From the NCBI GenBank assembly GCA_903908265.1, contig CAIVRI010000080.1, positions 117,569 to 181,568 on the forward strand: a stretch of DNA of 64,000 nt, given 5' to 3'. This DNA comes from an uncultured Pseudomonadota bacterium. Its GTDB lineage: Bacteria > Pseudomonadota > Gammaproteobacteria > Steroidobacterales > Steroidobacteraceae. Made by a program: the position numbers and the translations under genes. Numbering within the stretch: the stretch's first letter is position 1; each line of letters begins with the position of its first letter. This document shows positions 17,568 to 25,911 of this stretch, piece by piece. The notes under the pieces were generated by a model that saw only the letters and a list, made by a program, of their open reading frames with translations, did no database searches and had not been told where the DNA came from.

Positions 17568-18808
17568 GGGAGGAGCCCTCGATCTGGCAACAGCGGCAAG
17601 CCGCGCGCAAGACGCGGCAGCCGACCGGCGAACCCCTGCGAGAGCCGCGACATCGCCGACTTGGCCGTAGGGCTCAAATCAAACAGTAGCAAACCCAAAC
17701 CCCGCGCAAAACGCACCGGAGCGAACCGGCTAGAGAACAAACGGACGAGGCCATCGGTGAAGCCGATGATGGCGTCACGGTCCCGGCGGCGCCATTGGGC
17801 GTACCGCGCCAAGACTGCTGCAGATCCCGGGTCTTGACCGAGCGTATCCGCCAGCACCTCCGCTAACGTGGCCGCATCGCGCAATCCCAAATTGAACCCT
17901 TGCCCGGCGATAGGGTGCATCCCCTGCGCGGCAGCGCCGATGATGGCGGTCCGCGGCGCTTCGGTGGCATCGGCTTTGATCAATGCGAGCGGATAGGCGT
18001 ACCGCTGGGAAATAGCGCGCAAGCGACCGAGCCGCCAGCCAAAGGCCTCCTGCAACTCGGCCAGAAAGGGCGCGTCATCGAGCGCAAGAATGCGGGTGGC
18101 CTCGCTCGGCTCTAGCGTCCAGATCAATCCCACGCGGCCATCTGGAATCGGCAACGCGGCAATCGGACCGGACGATGCAAAGCGTTCATACGCCACCTGT
18201 TGGTGGGCGCGGCCAGGAGTCGCCTGCGCGATCAGGGCCACTTGACCGTACTCTGTACTGGTAGCACCGACGCCGGCCCCTTCGCGCACGCGTGATGCGA
18301 TGCCATCGGCCGCAACCGCCAGTCGGGCACGGATCACGCGCCCATCCATCAGTGCAAGACGTGACCCCGAGGCATCCACCGTCGCCGTGACCACTACAGC
18401 CGGTGCCAACAGGGTCAAGCCGGTGACATGGCGTAATCTTCGCCAGAGCGCTCTCCCCATCACCCGATTTTCCGCGACAAACCCTAGCGCAGGGATCCCT
18501 TGCTCTGCGGCATCAATGACTGCAGAGCCGAAACGACCGCGCTCTGAAATATGGATCTTGGCAATCGCGGTGGCCTCACGCGCGATCTCTTCCCAGACGC
18601 CCAAGCCCTCGAACACCCGGCGCGAACCGTTGGATAAGGCCGTCGTGCGGGTATCAAAGCTCGGCTGGGCGTCATCCTCCGGCAGAACTGCCTCGACCAA
18701 GGTGATGGACAAGCCCAAACCACTCAACGCCAGCGCCAGGCTCGCACCGACCAGTCCACCGCCCACGATGGCGACGTCGCAGTCGTAATCGGCCGTGACT
18801 CCGCTCAT
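17564..18808 (-). CDS. ubiH: 2-octaprenyl-6-methoxyphenol hydroxylase-like FAD monooxygenase
   Basis: A 414-residue FAD monooxygenase of ubiquinone synthesis. Motifs: CDVAIVGGGLVGASLALALSG (FAD-binding), LAVAADGIASRVREGAG, and IIGAAAQGMHPIAGQGFNLGLRDAATL. The usual GDAAH in the last motif reads GAAAQ here, as in many UbiH proteins. The position directly after pepP, with UPF0149 before that, is the conserved gammaproteobacterial UPF0149-pepP-ubiH-ubiI order and supports the UbiH name. ATG 18808 is 10 bases from the pepP stop, and the gene overlaps the next one by four bases. Confidence 0.88.
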   Translation of the reverse strand: MSGVTADYDCDVAIVGGGLVGASLALALSGLGLSITLVEAVLPEDDAQPSFDTRTTALSNGSRRVFEGLGVWEEIAREATAIAKIHISERGRFGSAVIDAAEQGIPALGFVAENRVMGRALWRRLRHVTGLTLLAPAVVVTATVDASGSRLALMDGRVIRARLAVAADGIASRVREGAGVGATSTEYGQVALIAQATPGRAHQQVAYERFASSGPIAALPIPDGRVGLIWTLEPSEATRILALDDAPFLAELQEAFGWRLGRLRAISQRYAYPLALIKADATEAPRTAIIGAAAQGMHPIAGQGFNLGLRDAATLAEVLADTLGQDPGSAAVLARYAQWRRRDRDAIIGFTDGLVRLFSSRFAPVRFARGLGLLLFDLSPTAKSAMSRLSQGFAGRLPRLARGLPLLPDRGLLP

Positions 18809-18818
18809 CAGCGCGCCC

Positions 18819-20126
18819 TCAGCCCGCCGCCATCAAACGCTCGATCGCATCCGGCGTCTTCGCCAACGCACCGGTCAGCACATCCGGCGTGTCACGGGTC
18901 ACGATCACATCGTCTTCGATGCGGATACCGATGCCGCGGAATTCCTTGGGGGCGCTAAGACAGGAGGGGGCCACGTAAATACCCGGCTCAACCGTCAGCG
19001 CCATACCCGGCTCGAGCACGCGCCACGCATCGCCCACTTTGTAGTCACCCACGTCATGCACATCGATCCCCAGCCAGTGACCGGTACGGTGCATGAACCA
19101 CTGCCGATACGCCCCCTCTTTAATAAGTTTACTGAGCTTCCCGGATAGAAACCCCAGGGATACCAATCCTTGCGTAATCGTCCGCACTGCGGCGTCGTGC
19201 GGGTCATTCCAGTGATTACCCGGACGGCATTGCGCGATCGCCGCCAATTGCGCCTCGAGCACCACCTCATACAAAGCGCGTTGGGCCGGGCTATAGCGTC
19301 CATTGACCGGGAAGGTCCGGGTGATGTCCGAGGCATAGCAATCTAATTCGCAGCCCGCATCGATCAGAACGAGGTCGCCGTCCCGCAGGGCTTGCGCATT
19401 CTCGCGGTAATGCAGGATGCAGGCATTGGTGCCGCCGCCCACTATGGGCTCATAGGCCGGCACACCATGGTTGCGGTGGAACTCGTGGACGATCTCCGCC
19501 GCCAACTGGTATTCGGTAACCCCCGGGGCGCACAGACGCATCGCCCGCTCGTGCGCAGTGACCGAGATGGCCGCAGCGCGCCGCATCGTGGCGATCTCCT
19601 CGCGGCTCTTGTAAAGCCGCATGTCATGTAGCAGATGGTCCAGCGCCACAAATTCCTGCGGGCTGTGCCGGCCGTGCTTGGCCTGCGCGCGCAGACCATT
19701 AACCCAGCCGATCACCCGCTGGTCGAACTCCGGATGCAGCCCCATGGTGTAGTACACGCGGGAGCGACTCTCCAGCAGCCCAGGCAGAATCTCATCGATG
19801 TCCGCGATCGGGAATGCATCATCCGCCCCATAGGTCGCTACCGCGCCCTCCGGGCCTGCACGCAGGCCATCCCACATTTCACGGGTCGCATCGCGGTCGC
19901 GCACAAAGAGAATGTACTCAGTCCCTGCCCGGTGCGGGAGCAGCACCGCCACCGCCTCCGGTTCCTGAAAGCCCGTCAGGAAGTAAAAGTCGCTGTCCTG
20001 ACGATAGGGGTACTCGGTATCGGCATTGCGCTTCACGATCGGCGCGGCCGGCAAGATCGCAATCGCATCACGGCCCATCATCCGCATCAATTGGCGGCGG
20101 CGCTTGGCAAACTCAGCCGGCTTCAT
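18819..20126 (-). CDS. pepP: Xaa-Pro aminopeptidase P
   Basis: A cytoplasmic dimetal M24 peptidase that removes N-terminal residues preceding proline. The ORF track extends it to 586 residues in a frame that is noncoding upstream. I place the start at ATG 20126 (MKPAEFAKRRRQLM), with GGGAG about eight bases before it, giving 435 residues, close to E. coli PepP. The N-terminal creatinase-like domain is followed by the pita-bread domain with the metal ligands in DAGCELDCYASDITRTFP, HRTGHWLGIDVHD, EPGIYV and IRIEDDVIVT. The start lies inside the end of the UPF0149 gene (14-base overlap), indicating coupling. Confidence 0.95.
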   Translation of the reverse strand: MKPAEFAKRRRQLMRMMGRDAIAILPAAPIVKRNADTEYPYRQDSDFYFLTGFQEPEAVAVLLPHRAGTEYILFVRDRDATREMWDGLRAGPEGAVATYGADDAFPIADIDEILPGLLESRSRVYYTMGLHPEFDQRVIGWVNGLRAQAKHGRHSPQEFVALDHLLHDMRLYKSREEIATMRRAAAISVTAHERAMRLCAPGVTEYQLAAEIVHEFHRNHGVPAYEPIVGGGTNACILHYRENAQALRDGDLVLIDAGCELDCYASDITRTFPVNGRYSPAQRALYEVVLEAQLAAIAQCRPGNHWNDPHDAAVRTITQGLVSLGFLSGKLSKLIKEGAYRQWFMHRTGHWLGIDVHDVGDYKVGDAWRVLEPGMALTVEPGIYVAPSCLSAPKEFRGIGIRIEDDVIVTRDTPDVLTGALAKTPDAIERLMAAG

Positions 20127-20667
20127 CAACGCCATCTCCCCGGGGATCGACGAGTTCTTCGTGTACCAATTGCGCGCTGGCCCGCAGGTACTCCACCAGT
20201 TCTGCGTAAGAGGACTCACTGTCTTCCTCAGAATCCTCCTCGCCGATCGCGGCTTTGGCGATTTCGGCGAAGTCAGCCACGACCTCCCGCACCGTATCAG
20301 GCCAACCGGTCGAGGCGACGGGAACCGAACCCAGTCCAGCCATAAAGCCCGTGCACCATGCAGCCAACGCTGCGGCGCGCGCCTCCAGCGGCTCCTCGTC
20401 CCCCGGGAGAAGCGGCGAAAAGTCCATATCGGGCCCAGACATCTGTGCCGCCGTCTCTCGGCACAATGCGTTGAGCACCTCGCGGGCATGCAATGCCCGC
20501 TCGGGGGCCGCCGTATCGGACAGGATCTGGTCGATCCACTCATCCGGCCGGAAAATGAGGGAGGCGGCGATCGTGCCACTCAACGCACCATGGGCCTCGG
20601 CTGCGCCCAGGGCCACCCCGGCGCCGCCGAGGGCGGTCTCCAATTCATCATAGGTAACGGTCTGCAT
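20113..20667 (-). CDS. UPF0149 (YgfB/YecA-like) family protein
   Basis: A 184-residue helical acidic protein (MQTVTYDELETALGGAGVALGAAEAHGALSG and later WCTGFMAGLGSV) matching the UPF0149/YgfB family, which in gammaproteobacteria sits directly before pepP and ubiH. The biochemical role is poorly defined. The C-terminus is rich in Glu (EEDSEEDSESSYAELVEYL). It is the first gene of the minus-strand operon and is divergent from the zapB-like gene, with only 52 bases between the start codons, so the two transcription units share a compact promoter region. Confidence 0.88.
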   Translation of the reverse strand: MQTVTYDELETALGGAGVALGAAEAHGALSGTIAASLIFRPDEWIDQILSDTAAPERALHAREVLNALCRETAAQMSGPDMDFSPLLPGDEEPLEARAAALAAWCTGFMAGLGSVPVASTGWPDTVREVVADFAEIAKAAIGEEDSEEDSESSYAELVEYLRASAQLVHEELVDPRGDGVDEAG

Positions 20668-20719
20668 CCGGTGATTCTAGCGCGTTGACCCTATCTAGGG
20701 CCGCGCCTATAGTGCGGCC

Positions 20720-20953
20720 ATGGCCGAAAATACGTCACCTACCGCTGCCGGACTAGAACTCAAGAAGCTGGAGAAGCGTCTTGCGGAGCTTATTTCGACG
20801 CTCGACCGCCTCAAGGAAGAGAATCGGTCCCTGAAAATTCGCCAGGAATCGCTCGCTACGGAGCGCGCGGCCCTCATGCAAAAGAATGAACAGGTTCGCG
20901 CCCGCGTTGAAGCCATGATTGGTCGGCTGAAGTCGATGGAGCACGGGACATGA
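20720..20953 (+). CDS. Small coiled-coil protein upstream of zapA (TIGR02449/ZapB-like)
   Basis: A 77-residue protein that is almost entirely coiled coil: LKKLEKRLAELISTLDRLKEENRSLKIRQ continues in heptads to residue 70. Genes of this size and pattern commonly precede zapA in gammaproteobacteria and are annotated as TIGR02449 or ZapB-like, implying a role with the Z-ring. It overlaps zapA by four bases (ATGA). Sequence identity to true E. coli ZapB cannot be judged by eye. Confidence 0.85.
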   Translation: MAENTSPTAAGLELKKLEKRLAELISTLDRLKEENRSLKIRQESLATERAALMQKNEQVRARVEAMIGRLKSMEHGT

Positions 20954-21267
20954 GTGATCTGCCCGTCTCCCGCGTCTCGGTTCGGATCCTGGAAAAGGAA
21001 TACCAGTTCTCCTGCGCCCCGGACGAGCGGGCCGCATTGCTCGATTCGGCTGAATACCTGAACGGCGAGATGCGCAAGATCCGCGATACCGGCAAAGTCA
21101 TCGGCCTGGACCGTATCGCCGTCATGGCCGCACTCAACATGGCAAACGAGCTACTGAAATCGCGGGCTCGCGATGCTTCGCTGGATGTCGATGTGGTGCA
21201 AAAACTCCGGCACCTGCGCGAACAGGTCGATGCGGCGCTTGAGCGCGGCCAACAACTCGATCTCTGA
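20950..21267 (+). CDS. zapA: Cell division protein ZapA
   Basis: A 105-residue ZapA: an N-terminal beta domain (VSVRILEKEYQFSCAPDERAALLDSAEYLNGEM), then DRIAVMAALNMANELL and a C-terminal helix that forms the tetramer coiled coil. ZapA binds and cross-links FtsZ filaments. It is translationally coupled to the upstream coiled-coil gene. 6S RNA begins about 67 bases downstream, the same order as in E. coli (zapA then ssrS), which supports both calls. Confidence 0.95.
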   Translation: MSDLPVSRVSVRILEKEYQFSCAPDERAALLDSAEYLNGEMRKIRDTGKVIGLDRIAVMAALNMANELLKSRARDASLDVDVVQKLRHLREQVDAALERGQQLDL

Positions 21268-21334
21268 CAACTATTCTCGCGCTGCCGAGAAGTCCGTCAT
21301 TCTTTCCCGCCCCCTGATCGGTTAGTCTTCGCTC

Positions 21335-21530
21335 TGGCGCCGCCTGCGGTGTTCGACACGGGTCAAGACCTCCCGGCCCTAATTGCGTTACCCCGGGGCA
21401 TGTACTTGCACGGCCATTGAGCATGTCCGCCTCGTTGCGGAAAGCCTTAAGCCTGGCAGTACGCCCCACTTGTTGCTCCGGTCCGGGAGCAACGATTCGT
21501 GACGGCACAGGTGGACGGCGCCGCCCTTTT
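21335..21530 (+). ncRNA. ssrS: 6S RNA
   Basis: The 317-base gap between zapA and the EVE gene holds a roughly 195-nucleotide RNA with 6S hallmarks. The two ends pair (tggcgccgcc at 21335 with ggcgccgcc at 21516-21524). The conserved segment gagcatgtccgcctcgttgcggaaagccttaa near 21419 matches the E. coli core GAGCAUG...GUCCGAGAAGCCUUAA. The RNA ends in a short T-run (21527-21530). A TTAGTCT -10-like element lies just before the 5' end. 6S RNA mimics an open promoter and sequesters sigma70 RNA polymerase in stationary phase. Position downstream of zapA agrees with E. coli; the ends are estimates. Confidence 0.88.
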
Positions 21531-21584
21531 CCCAATGGCCGACCCCATCGTCCGGACAGTCCGGCGATGGTGCGGGAGTAACCG

Positions 21585-22052
21585 ATGAAACATTGGCTGA
21601 TGAAGAGTGAGCCTTCGGTCTTCGGTATCGATGACCTGATGAAGGCACCCAAGAAACGTTCTGCTTGGGACGGCGTCCGCAACTATCAGGTCCGTAACAT
21701 GTTGCGCGACGAAATGCAGGTTGGAGACCTTGCCTTCTTTTATCACTCAAGCTGCGATGAACCTGGAATTTACGGGGTTATTCGCATTGTGAAAGAAGGC
21801 TATCCCGACCACACCGCATTCGACCCATCGCACGATCACTTCGATCCGAAGAGCAAGGCGAGCGACCCCACGTGGTTCATGGTCGATATTGAGTTCATCG
21901 AAAAATTCGAGCGGCCCGTGACGTTGGATAAGTTGCGCGTACATGTCGACAAGCTCTCGGACCTGTTGGTGTTGAAGCGTGGCAACCGACTTTCGATCAC
22001 GCCGTTAACGAATGCTGAATGGCGTTACATCGTGACCCTCGCGGCAAAGTGA
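21585..22052 (+). CDS. EVE domain protein
   Basis: The 155-residue protein is a single EVE (PUA-like) domain: MKHWLMKSEPSVFGIDDL at the start, then WDGVRNYQVRNMLRDEMQVGDLAFFYHSS and GIYGVIRIVKEGYPD. The family is thought to bind modified bases or RNA, and standalone forms of this length are widespread in proteobacteria near zapA, ssrS and rpiA. No active-site residues can be assigned. It lies right after 6S RNA and before the small K/A peptide gene, apparently as its own unit. Confidence 0.9.
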   Translation: MKHWLMKSEPSVFGIDDLMKAPKKRSAWDGVRNYQVRNMLRDEMQVGDLAFFYHSSCDEPGIYGVIRIVKEGYPDHTAFDPSHDHFDPKSKASDPTWFMVDIEFIEKFERPVTLDKLRVHVDKLSDLLVLKRGNRLSITPLTNAEWRYIVTLAAK

Positions 22053-22097
22053 ATGGTCTTGATGCGTGGGTCGCTACCACATCAAAAAGGTAGTTGC

Positions 22098-22125
22098 TTG
22101 TAATTTAACTTTTTGTGTATATACT
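22098..22125 (+). promoter_or_regulatory. Promoter of the 21-residue Lys/Ala peptide gene
   Basis: TTGTAA (22098-22103) and TATACT (22120-22125) are spaced by 16 bases in an AT-rich stretch that stands out from the surrounding sequence. Transcription would begin near 22132, leaving a leader of about 29 bases before the ATG. Confidence 0.6.
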
Positions 22126-22160
22126 CCGATCCCGGACTAACCCTTAATTGGAGAACTACT

Positions 22161-22226
22161 ATGGCGACTAAGAAGAAAGCTGCGAAGAAGAAGGCAACGA
22201 AGAAGAAGGCTGCTAAGAAGAAGTAA
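22161..22226 (+). CDS. 21-residue Lys/Ala-rich histone-H1-like peptide
   Basis: A complete tiny gene, too short for the ORF track, encoding MATKKKAAKKKATKKKAAKKK: 12 of 21 residues are lysine and there are no acidic residues. It has its own promoter, a GGAG site (22150-22153) seven bases before ATG, and a strong intrinsic terminator 55 bases after the stop. Together these argue for real expression. The AKKK repeats resemble the DNA-binding tails of bacterial histone-H1-like proteins, so binding to DNA, RNA or ribosomes is plausible but inferred. Lysine is encoded almost only by AAG. It may also be a remnant of a longer tail. Confidence 0.75.
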   Translation: MATKKKAAKKKATKKKAAKKK

Positions 22227-22280
22227 GCCTTAGAAGTTGCCGGAGATGAAGGTCTCGACCCAACTCTCCTAAACTTCGCT

Positions 22281-22314
22281 GACTGTGCCCGCTTACGCGG
22301 GCACAGTCTTTTTT
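22281..22314 (+). terminator. Intrinsic terminator after the Lys/Ala peptide gene
   Basis: A perfect 12-base-pair stem, gactgtgcccgc / gcgggcacagtc, with a TTAC loop is followed immediately by six T. This is a textbook Rho-independent terminator on the plus strand. Confidence 0.93.
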
Positions 22315-22383
22315 ACGTTCTGGAAATGCATTCAGCCAGCAATTACTACGCGGCTGAGATAAAGAAATACAGGGTTTTTTGCG

Positions 22384-23043
22384 ATGAAAAGCGATGACCT
22401 AAAGCGCCGCGTTGCCGAAGCGGCGATAGCGTACGTACCCGAGGGCTGCGTGCTCGGTGTCGGTACCGGATCGACGGTTAACCACTTCATCGCCGCTCTC
22501 GCCGACCGAAAGATAGAACTCGCCGGTGCGGTGTCTAGCTCCGAAGCCAGTGCGCGACTGCTGTCAGCGGCCGGCTACGAAGTGCTGGATCTCAACGCCA
22601 CCGGCGACCTCGAGGTCTACGTGGACGGCGCAGACGAATCAAATCGGCACCTGCACCTGATCAAGGGGGGTGGCGCGGCACTCACCCGAGAAAAAATTGT
22701 GGCCGCCGCTTCGCGGCGCTTCGTCTGCATCGTGGATCAATCCAAAGTGGTCGACGTCTTAGGCCGCTTCCCGTTACCGGTCGAAGTCATTCCAATGGCG
22801 CGATCGTATGTTGCCCGCCAATTGATCAAGCTCGGGGGACAACCGGTTTATCGCACCGGCGTGGTGACGGACAACGGCAACGTGATCGTGGATGTGCACA
22901 ACTTAGCTATCACCGATCCGAAGGGTCTTGAGGATGCAATCAACGGCATCGTCGGCGTAGTAGCCAATGGTCTGTTCGCACGTAGACCAGCCGATGTACT
23001 GCTGATCGGCACGCCCGATGGCGTACAGACTCTGACCGCCTAA
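22384..23043 (+). CDS. rpiA: Ribose-5-phosphate isomerase A
   Basis: A 219-residue RpiA that interconverts ribose-5-phosphate and ribulose-5-phosphate in the pentose phosphate pathway. Family motifs are clear: [15 protein letters not shown] (phosphate loop), [28 protein letters not shown] with the catalytic Asp and Glu/Lys residues, and the C-terminal [14 protein letters not shown]. Length matches E. coli (219). ATG 22384 follows a T-rich leader with AGGG about 10 bases upstream. Its end overlaps the end of the convergent acyltransferase gene by four bases. Confidence 0.97.
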   Translation: MKSDDLKRRVAEAAIAYVPEGCVLGVGTGSTVNHFIAALADRKIELAGAVSSSEASARLLSAAGYEVLDLNATGDLEVYVDGADESNRHLHLIKGGGAALTREKIVAAASRRFVCIVDQSKVVDVLGRFPLPVEVIPMARSYVARQLIKLGGQPVYRTGVVTDNGNVIVDVHNLAITDPKGLEDAINGIVGVVANGLFARRPADVLLIGTPDGVQTLTA

Positions 23044-23957
23044 CCGCGTTTGGTTGGACTCGGCGCCTCGCCAAACAATGTGGCGAGGCGCTCATCCTTC
23101 TCGGTCCAGAGGCCGCCCAACCAGTCTTGGAAGCGGCCGCGGAATTCTCCATCCCCGACGTAATCGCCAGCCGCCTGCCGCAACGGCAGCGTGCGCCGCT
23201 GCACATCTACAACGATCGTGGGTAGCCGGCCGCAACACAGATCCCAGAACGTGGGGTTGCCCCCGGGGTAGACAATGGTCACGTCGACCATCTCGCGCAA
23301 AATCGGCCCCAGCGCCTCCATCACGAAGGCGATGCCGCCCGCCTTAGGACGCAATAGATGGCGGTAGGGCGACCGAGAGGCTTGCTGCTTTTCTGGAGTA
23401 AACCGGGTGCCTTCGACAAAGTTAATCACCGACGTGGGGTGATCCTGAAATTTAGCGCAGGCCCGCTGGGTTGCTTTGAGATCCGTGCCACGCAGTTGGG
23501 GGTTGCGCGCTAACTGGGCCTGGCTATAACGCTTCATGAACGGCATGTCGAGCGCCCACCAAGCCAGGCCCAGAACCGGCACCCATTTCAGCGAGTCTTT
23601 GATGAAGAACTTGAGGAACGGGATCCGCCGATTCAAGACGGTCTGCAATACGACGATATCAACCCATGAGCGGTGGTTTGCAATCACCAAGTACCAGCCA
23701 CTGCGACTGAGTCCGTCTAGACCCGAGACGTGCCAATCAACTTGCTGCGTCACGCCAATGAGCCAAGCGTTCACAGAGACCCAGCACTCGGCCAATCGAA
23801 TCAGCACCGCACTCACCAGCCGGCGAAACGGGGCCCAGGGCACCAGAATTTTTAAGACCGAAATCACCACAATGGGCACGCCGAAAGCGAGCGTGTTGGT
23901 GATAAACAAAGACATCAGTACGAGCCCACGCAGCGGACCCTTCGGCAATTTCGGCAC
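23040..23957 (-). CDS. PlsC-type lysophospholipid acyltransferase (YihG-like)
   Basis: A 305-residue membrane acyltransferase. The catalytic NHRSWVD (NHxxxxD) appears about 80 residues in, FVEGTRFT supplies the acceptor-binding EGTR motif, and PKAGGIAFV follows. Hydrophobic N-terminal segments anchor it. Members transfer acyl groups to lysophosphatidic acid or related lysophospholipids; the length and pattern suggest the YihG/YihG-like branch. I choose GTG 23957, with GGGAG seven bases upstream, over the longer ORF start at 24008. This also keeps it clear of the tRNA-Gln terminator. The gene follows the tRNA on the same strand and converges with rpiA. Confidence 0.88.
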   Translation of the reverse strand: MPKLPKGPLRGLVLMSLFITNTLAFGVPIVVISVLKILVPWAPFRRLVSAVLIRLAECWVSVNAWLIGVTQQVDWHVSGLDGLSRSGWYLVIANHRSWVDIVVLQTVLNRRIPFLKFFIKDSLKWVPVLGLAWWALDMPFMKRYSQAQLARNPQLRGTDLKATQRACAKFQDHPTSVINFVEGTRFTPEKQQASRSPYRHLLRPKAGGIAFVMEALGPILREMVDVTIVYPGGNPTFWDLCCGRLPTIVVDVQRRTLPLRQAAGDYVGDGEFRGRFQDWLGGLWTEKDERLATLFGEAPSPTKRG

Positions 23958-24004
23958 GTAGAAACTCCCGGCTATGCAGCGCTTATTGTGCGCCGAAGAC
24001 CGGC

Positions 24005-24036
24005 ACAAAAGACAAGGCCCGCTGACGCGGGCCTTG
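24005..24036 (-). terminator. Intrinsic terminator of tRNA-Gln
   Basis: On the minus strand, just after the tRNA 3' end, a 10-base-pair stem (caaggcccgc / gcgggccttg, loop of four) is followed by TCTTTTG. It likely ends the tRNA transcript before the acyltransferase gene. Confidence 0.75.
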
Positions 24037-24042
24037 ACGTTG

Positions 24043-24116
24043 TGGCTGGGGAACTAGGATTCGAACCTAGATTGACGGAGTCAGAGTCCGCTGTCCTACC
24101 GTTAGACGATTCCCCA
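24043..24116 (-). tRNA. tRNA-Gln (CTG)
   Basis: On the minus strand the sequence begins TGGGGAATCGTCTAACGG and ends TTCCCCAGCCA, with a 7-base-pair acceptor stem and an encoded CCA. The anticodon stem-loop GCGGA-CTCTGAC-TCCGT places CTG as anticodon, reading CAG for glutamine. The T arm contains GGTTCGAATCC. The overall sequence closely resembles E. coli tRNA-Gln. It lies downstream of rplM-rpsI on the same strand. Confidence 0.95.
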
Positions 24117-24146
24117 ATATTTGGAATCGACTTCCTATCGCAGCTA

Positions 24147-24192
24147 GACCGGTCCAGCGGAGACCGGTCCGTCGGGTCCAAAAACCCGACGG
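24147..24192 (-). terminator. Two adjacent hairpins between rpsI and tRNA-Gln
   Basis: Reading the minus strand after the rpsI stop, ccgtcggg / cccgacgg (24192-24169, loop with five T) is followed by gaccggtc / gaccggtc (24169-24147). No T-run follows either. They may partly terminate or process the rplM-rpsI message ahead of the tRNA. Confidence 0.45.
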
Positions 24193-24206
24193 AACCCGCG
24201 AACGGT

Positions 24207-24596
24207 TTAACGCTTCGAGAACTGAGGCGCGCGACGCGCTTTACGACGGCCGACCTTCTTACGCTCGACTTCACGAGCGTCACGGGTCACAAAGCCGGCG
24301 ATGCGCAGCGGCTTACGCAGCGTTTCGTCGTACTCGAGCAATGCGCGCGTAATGCCGTGACGGATCGCGCCGGCCTGGCCGGTGATACCACCGCCATCCA
24401 CTGCGACTTTAACGTCAAAGCGGGCTGCCATCTGGACGAGTTCCAGCGGCTGGCGAACAATCATGCGGCCGGTTTCACGACCGAAGAATTCTTCGATCGA
24501 ACGGTCGTTGATAGTGATCTTGCCCGAACCGGGCGAGAGATGGACGCGGGCCGTCGAAGTTTTGCGGCGGCCGGTGCCGTAATACGTGGTGGACAT
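24207..24596 (-). CDS. rpsI: Small ribosomal subunit protein uS9
   Basis: The 129-residue S9: it begins [31 protein letters not shown], contains [20 protein letters not shown], and ends in the conserved basic tail [16 protein letters not shown] that reaches the decoding site. Length is that of E. coli S9 (130). It follows rplM by 26 bases, the universal rplM-rpsI order. Confidence 0.98.
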   Translation of the reverse strand: MSTTYYGTGRRKTSTARVHLSPGSGKITINDRSIEEFFGRETGRMIVRQPLELVQMAARFDVKVAVDGGGITGQAGAIRHGITRALLEYDETLRKPLRIAGFVTRDAREVERKKVGRRKARRAPQFSKR

Positions 24597-24622
24597 GGTC
24601 TTACCTTGCAGAATGCGGGGCT

Positions 24623-25054
24623 TCAGGCGAGTTCAACAGCCTGGGGCTGCTGCGCCGTATGGGGATGCTGTCCCCCCGCGTACACGTGCAGCTTCTTGAA
24701 CATCTTACGACCGAGCGGGCCCTTGGGCAGCATGCCCTTGACCGCGATTTCGATCGCCCGTTCCGGGTGCTCCGCCAGCATCTTGCCGAGCGTAACGCTC
24801 TTGATGCCGCCGATAGCGCCAGTGTGATGGAAGTAAAGTTTGTCAGTGAGCTTCGCGCCCGTCACCGCGATCTTCTCGCAATTGACGACAATAATATTGT
24901 CGCCGCAATCAACGTGCGGGGTGTACGAAGGCTTGTGCTTGCCGCGCAGGCGAACGGCTAGAGCCGTGGCGAGGCGACCGAGCGTCTTTCCAGACGCGTC
25001 AACGACGAGCCAATCGCGGCGCACCGTCTGTGAATTTTCGAAAACCGTGTTCAT
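24623..25054 (-). CDS. rplM: Large ribosomal subunit protein uL13
   Basis: uL13 assembles early into the large subunit. The ORF track gives 190 residues, but the family begins at [29 protein letters not shown], so I place the start at ATG 25054 (143 residues, near E. coli 142). Conserved stretches are [43 protein letters not shown] and a terminal HPHTAQQPQ. It is the first gene of the rplM-rpsI operon and is divergent from coq7, with about 120 bases between starts. Confidence 0.98.
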   Translation of the reverse strand: MNTVFENSQTVRRDWLVVDASGKTLGRLATALAVRLRGKHKPSYTPHVDCGDNIIVVNCEKIAVTGAKLTDKLYFHHTGAIGGIKSVTLGKMLAEHPERAIEIAVKGMLPKGPLGRKMFKKLHVYAGGQHPHTAQQPQAVELA

Positions 25055-25175
25055 GGAATACTCAGAGCTGTCGGACCGGCGAAAGACCGCGAATTGTACG
25101 GGGTTTTCCTGCGCTTGCAAAGGGTGTCGGCAACTCGCAATCCAAAAGACCGCCAAGAGGTAATAATGTACAGCC

Positions 25176-25829
25176 ATGACTGATCCCTTGCGCACCCAAT
25201 CTCCGTTAGACCGGCTTATTTCCGTTGCAGATCATGCGCTTAAGAGCGCATTTGGCTGCCCGCCGGCCTCCGGCAGACCCACCCCAGCCCCCCATAGTGG
25301 CGCGACCACAGCGCTCAACGGGGCCGAAAAACGCCATGCGGCGGGCTTGATGCGCGTCAATCACGCCGGTGAAATCGCGGCCCAAGCGCTGTATCACGGC
25401 CAGGCTCTGGTTGCCGCCGACCCCGCGGTACGTGCGTTTCTGCTCAGCGCCGCTCGTGAAGAGGGCGATCATCTCGTCTGGTGCGCTGAGCGACTGCGCG
25501 ATCTGGGGGCCAAACCCAGCGTATTCGGGCCCCTCTGGTATGGCGGCTCCGTACTGATCGGGGCGATGGCTGGACTCGCCGGCGATGCCATCAGCCTCGG
25601 GTTCATCGCCGAAACCGAGCGCCAGGTTGAGGGCCATATAGAGAGTCACCTGCAAAACCTGCCGGCAGCAGACGACGCCAGTCGCGCCGTACTTCTGCAG
25701 ATGAAATCTGACGAGGCGGCACACCGCCAGCACGCGTTAGACCGGGGTGGCGAAACACTACCGGGTCCTGTGCAAACGTTGATGCGCGGCACAGCCAAGA
25801 TAATGACCACCAGCGCTTATTGGCTGTGA
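25176..25829 (+). CDS. coq7: Ubiquinone biosynthesis di-iron hydroxylase COQ7
   Basis: A 217-residue COQ7, which hydroxylates demethoxyubiquinone at C6 as an alternative to the flavoprotein UbiF. The di-iron ligands are visible in the two halves: [39 protein letters not shown] and DEAAHRQHA (the E-ExxH-E-ExxH pattern). Length is in the range of bacterial COQ7. The window also has two UbiH-family genes, which together would complete ring hydroxylation. AAGAGG lies 15 bases before ATG 25176, a rather long spacing. It is divergent from rplM. Confidence 0.95.
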   Translation: MTDPLRTQSPLDRLISVADHALKSAFGCPPASGRPTPAPHSGATTALNGAEKRHAAGLMRVNHAGEIAAQALYHGQALVAADPAVRAFLLSAAREEGDHLVWCAERLRDLGAKPSVFGPLWYGGSVLIGAMAGLAGDAISLGFIAETERQVEGHIESHLQNLPAADDASRAVLLQMKSDEAAHRQHALDRGGETLPGPVQTLMRGTAKIMTTSAYWL

Positions 25830-25846
25830 CAAAGACGCCACAACGG

Positions 25847-25875
25847 TTGCCACCGTCATGATTATGTTCTATATC
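25847..25875 (+). promoter_or_regulatory. Promoter of the CRP/Clp-like regulator gene
   Basis: TTGCCA (25847-25852) and TATATC (25870-25875) are 17 bases apart, 37 bases before the ATG. Just downstream, gagtt-aagttaac-aactc (25881-25898) is an inverted repeat containing the palindrome gttaac, which could be a regulatory site. This is pattern reading only. Confidence 0.5.
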
Positions 25876-25911
25876 TTCTGGAGTTAAGTTAACAACTCAG
25901 GAATCGGCAAA

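Noticed and set aside
20127-20579. N-terminal extension of the pepP ORF
   Set aside because: It reads a second frame of the UPF0149 gene and is Arg/Ser/Pro-rich noise; a good start with a Shine-Dalgarno site exists at 20126.
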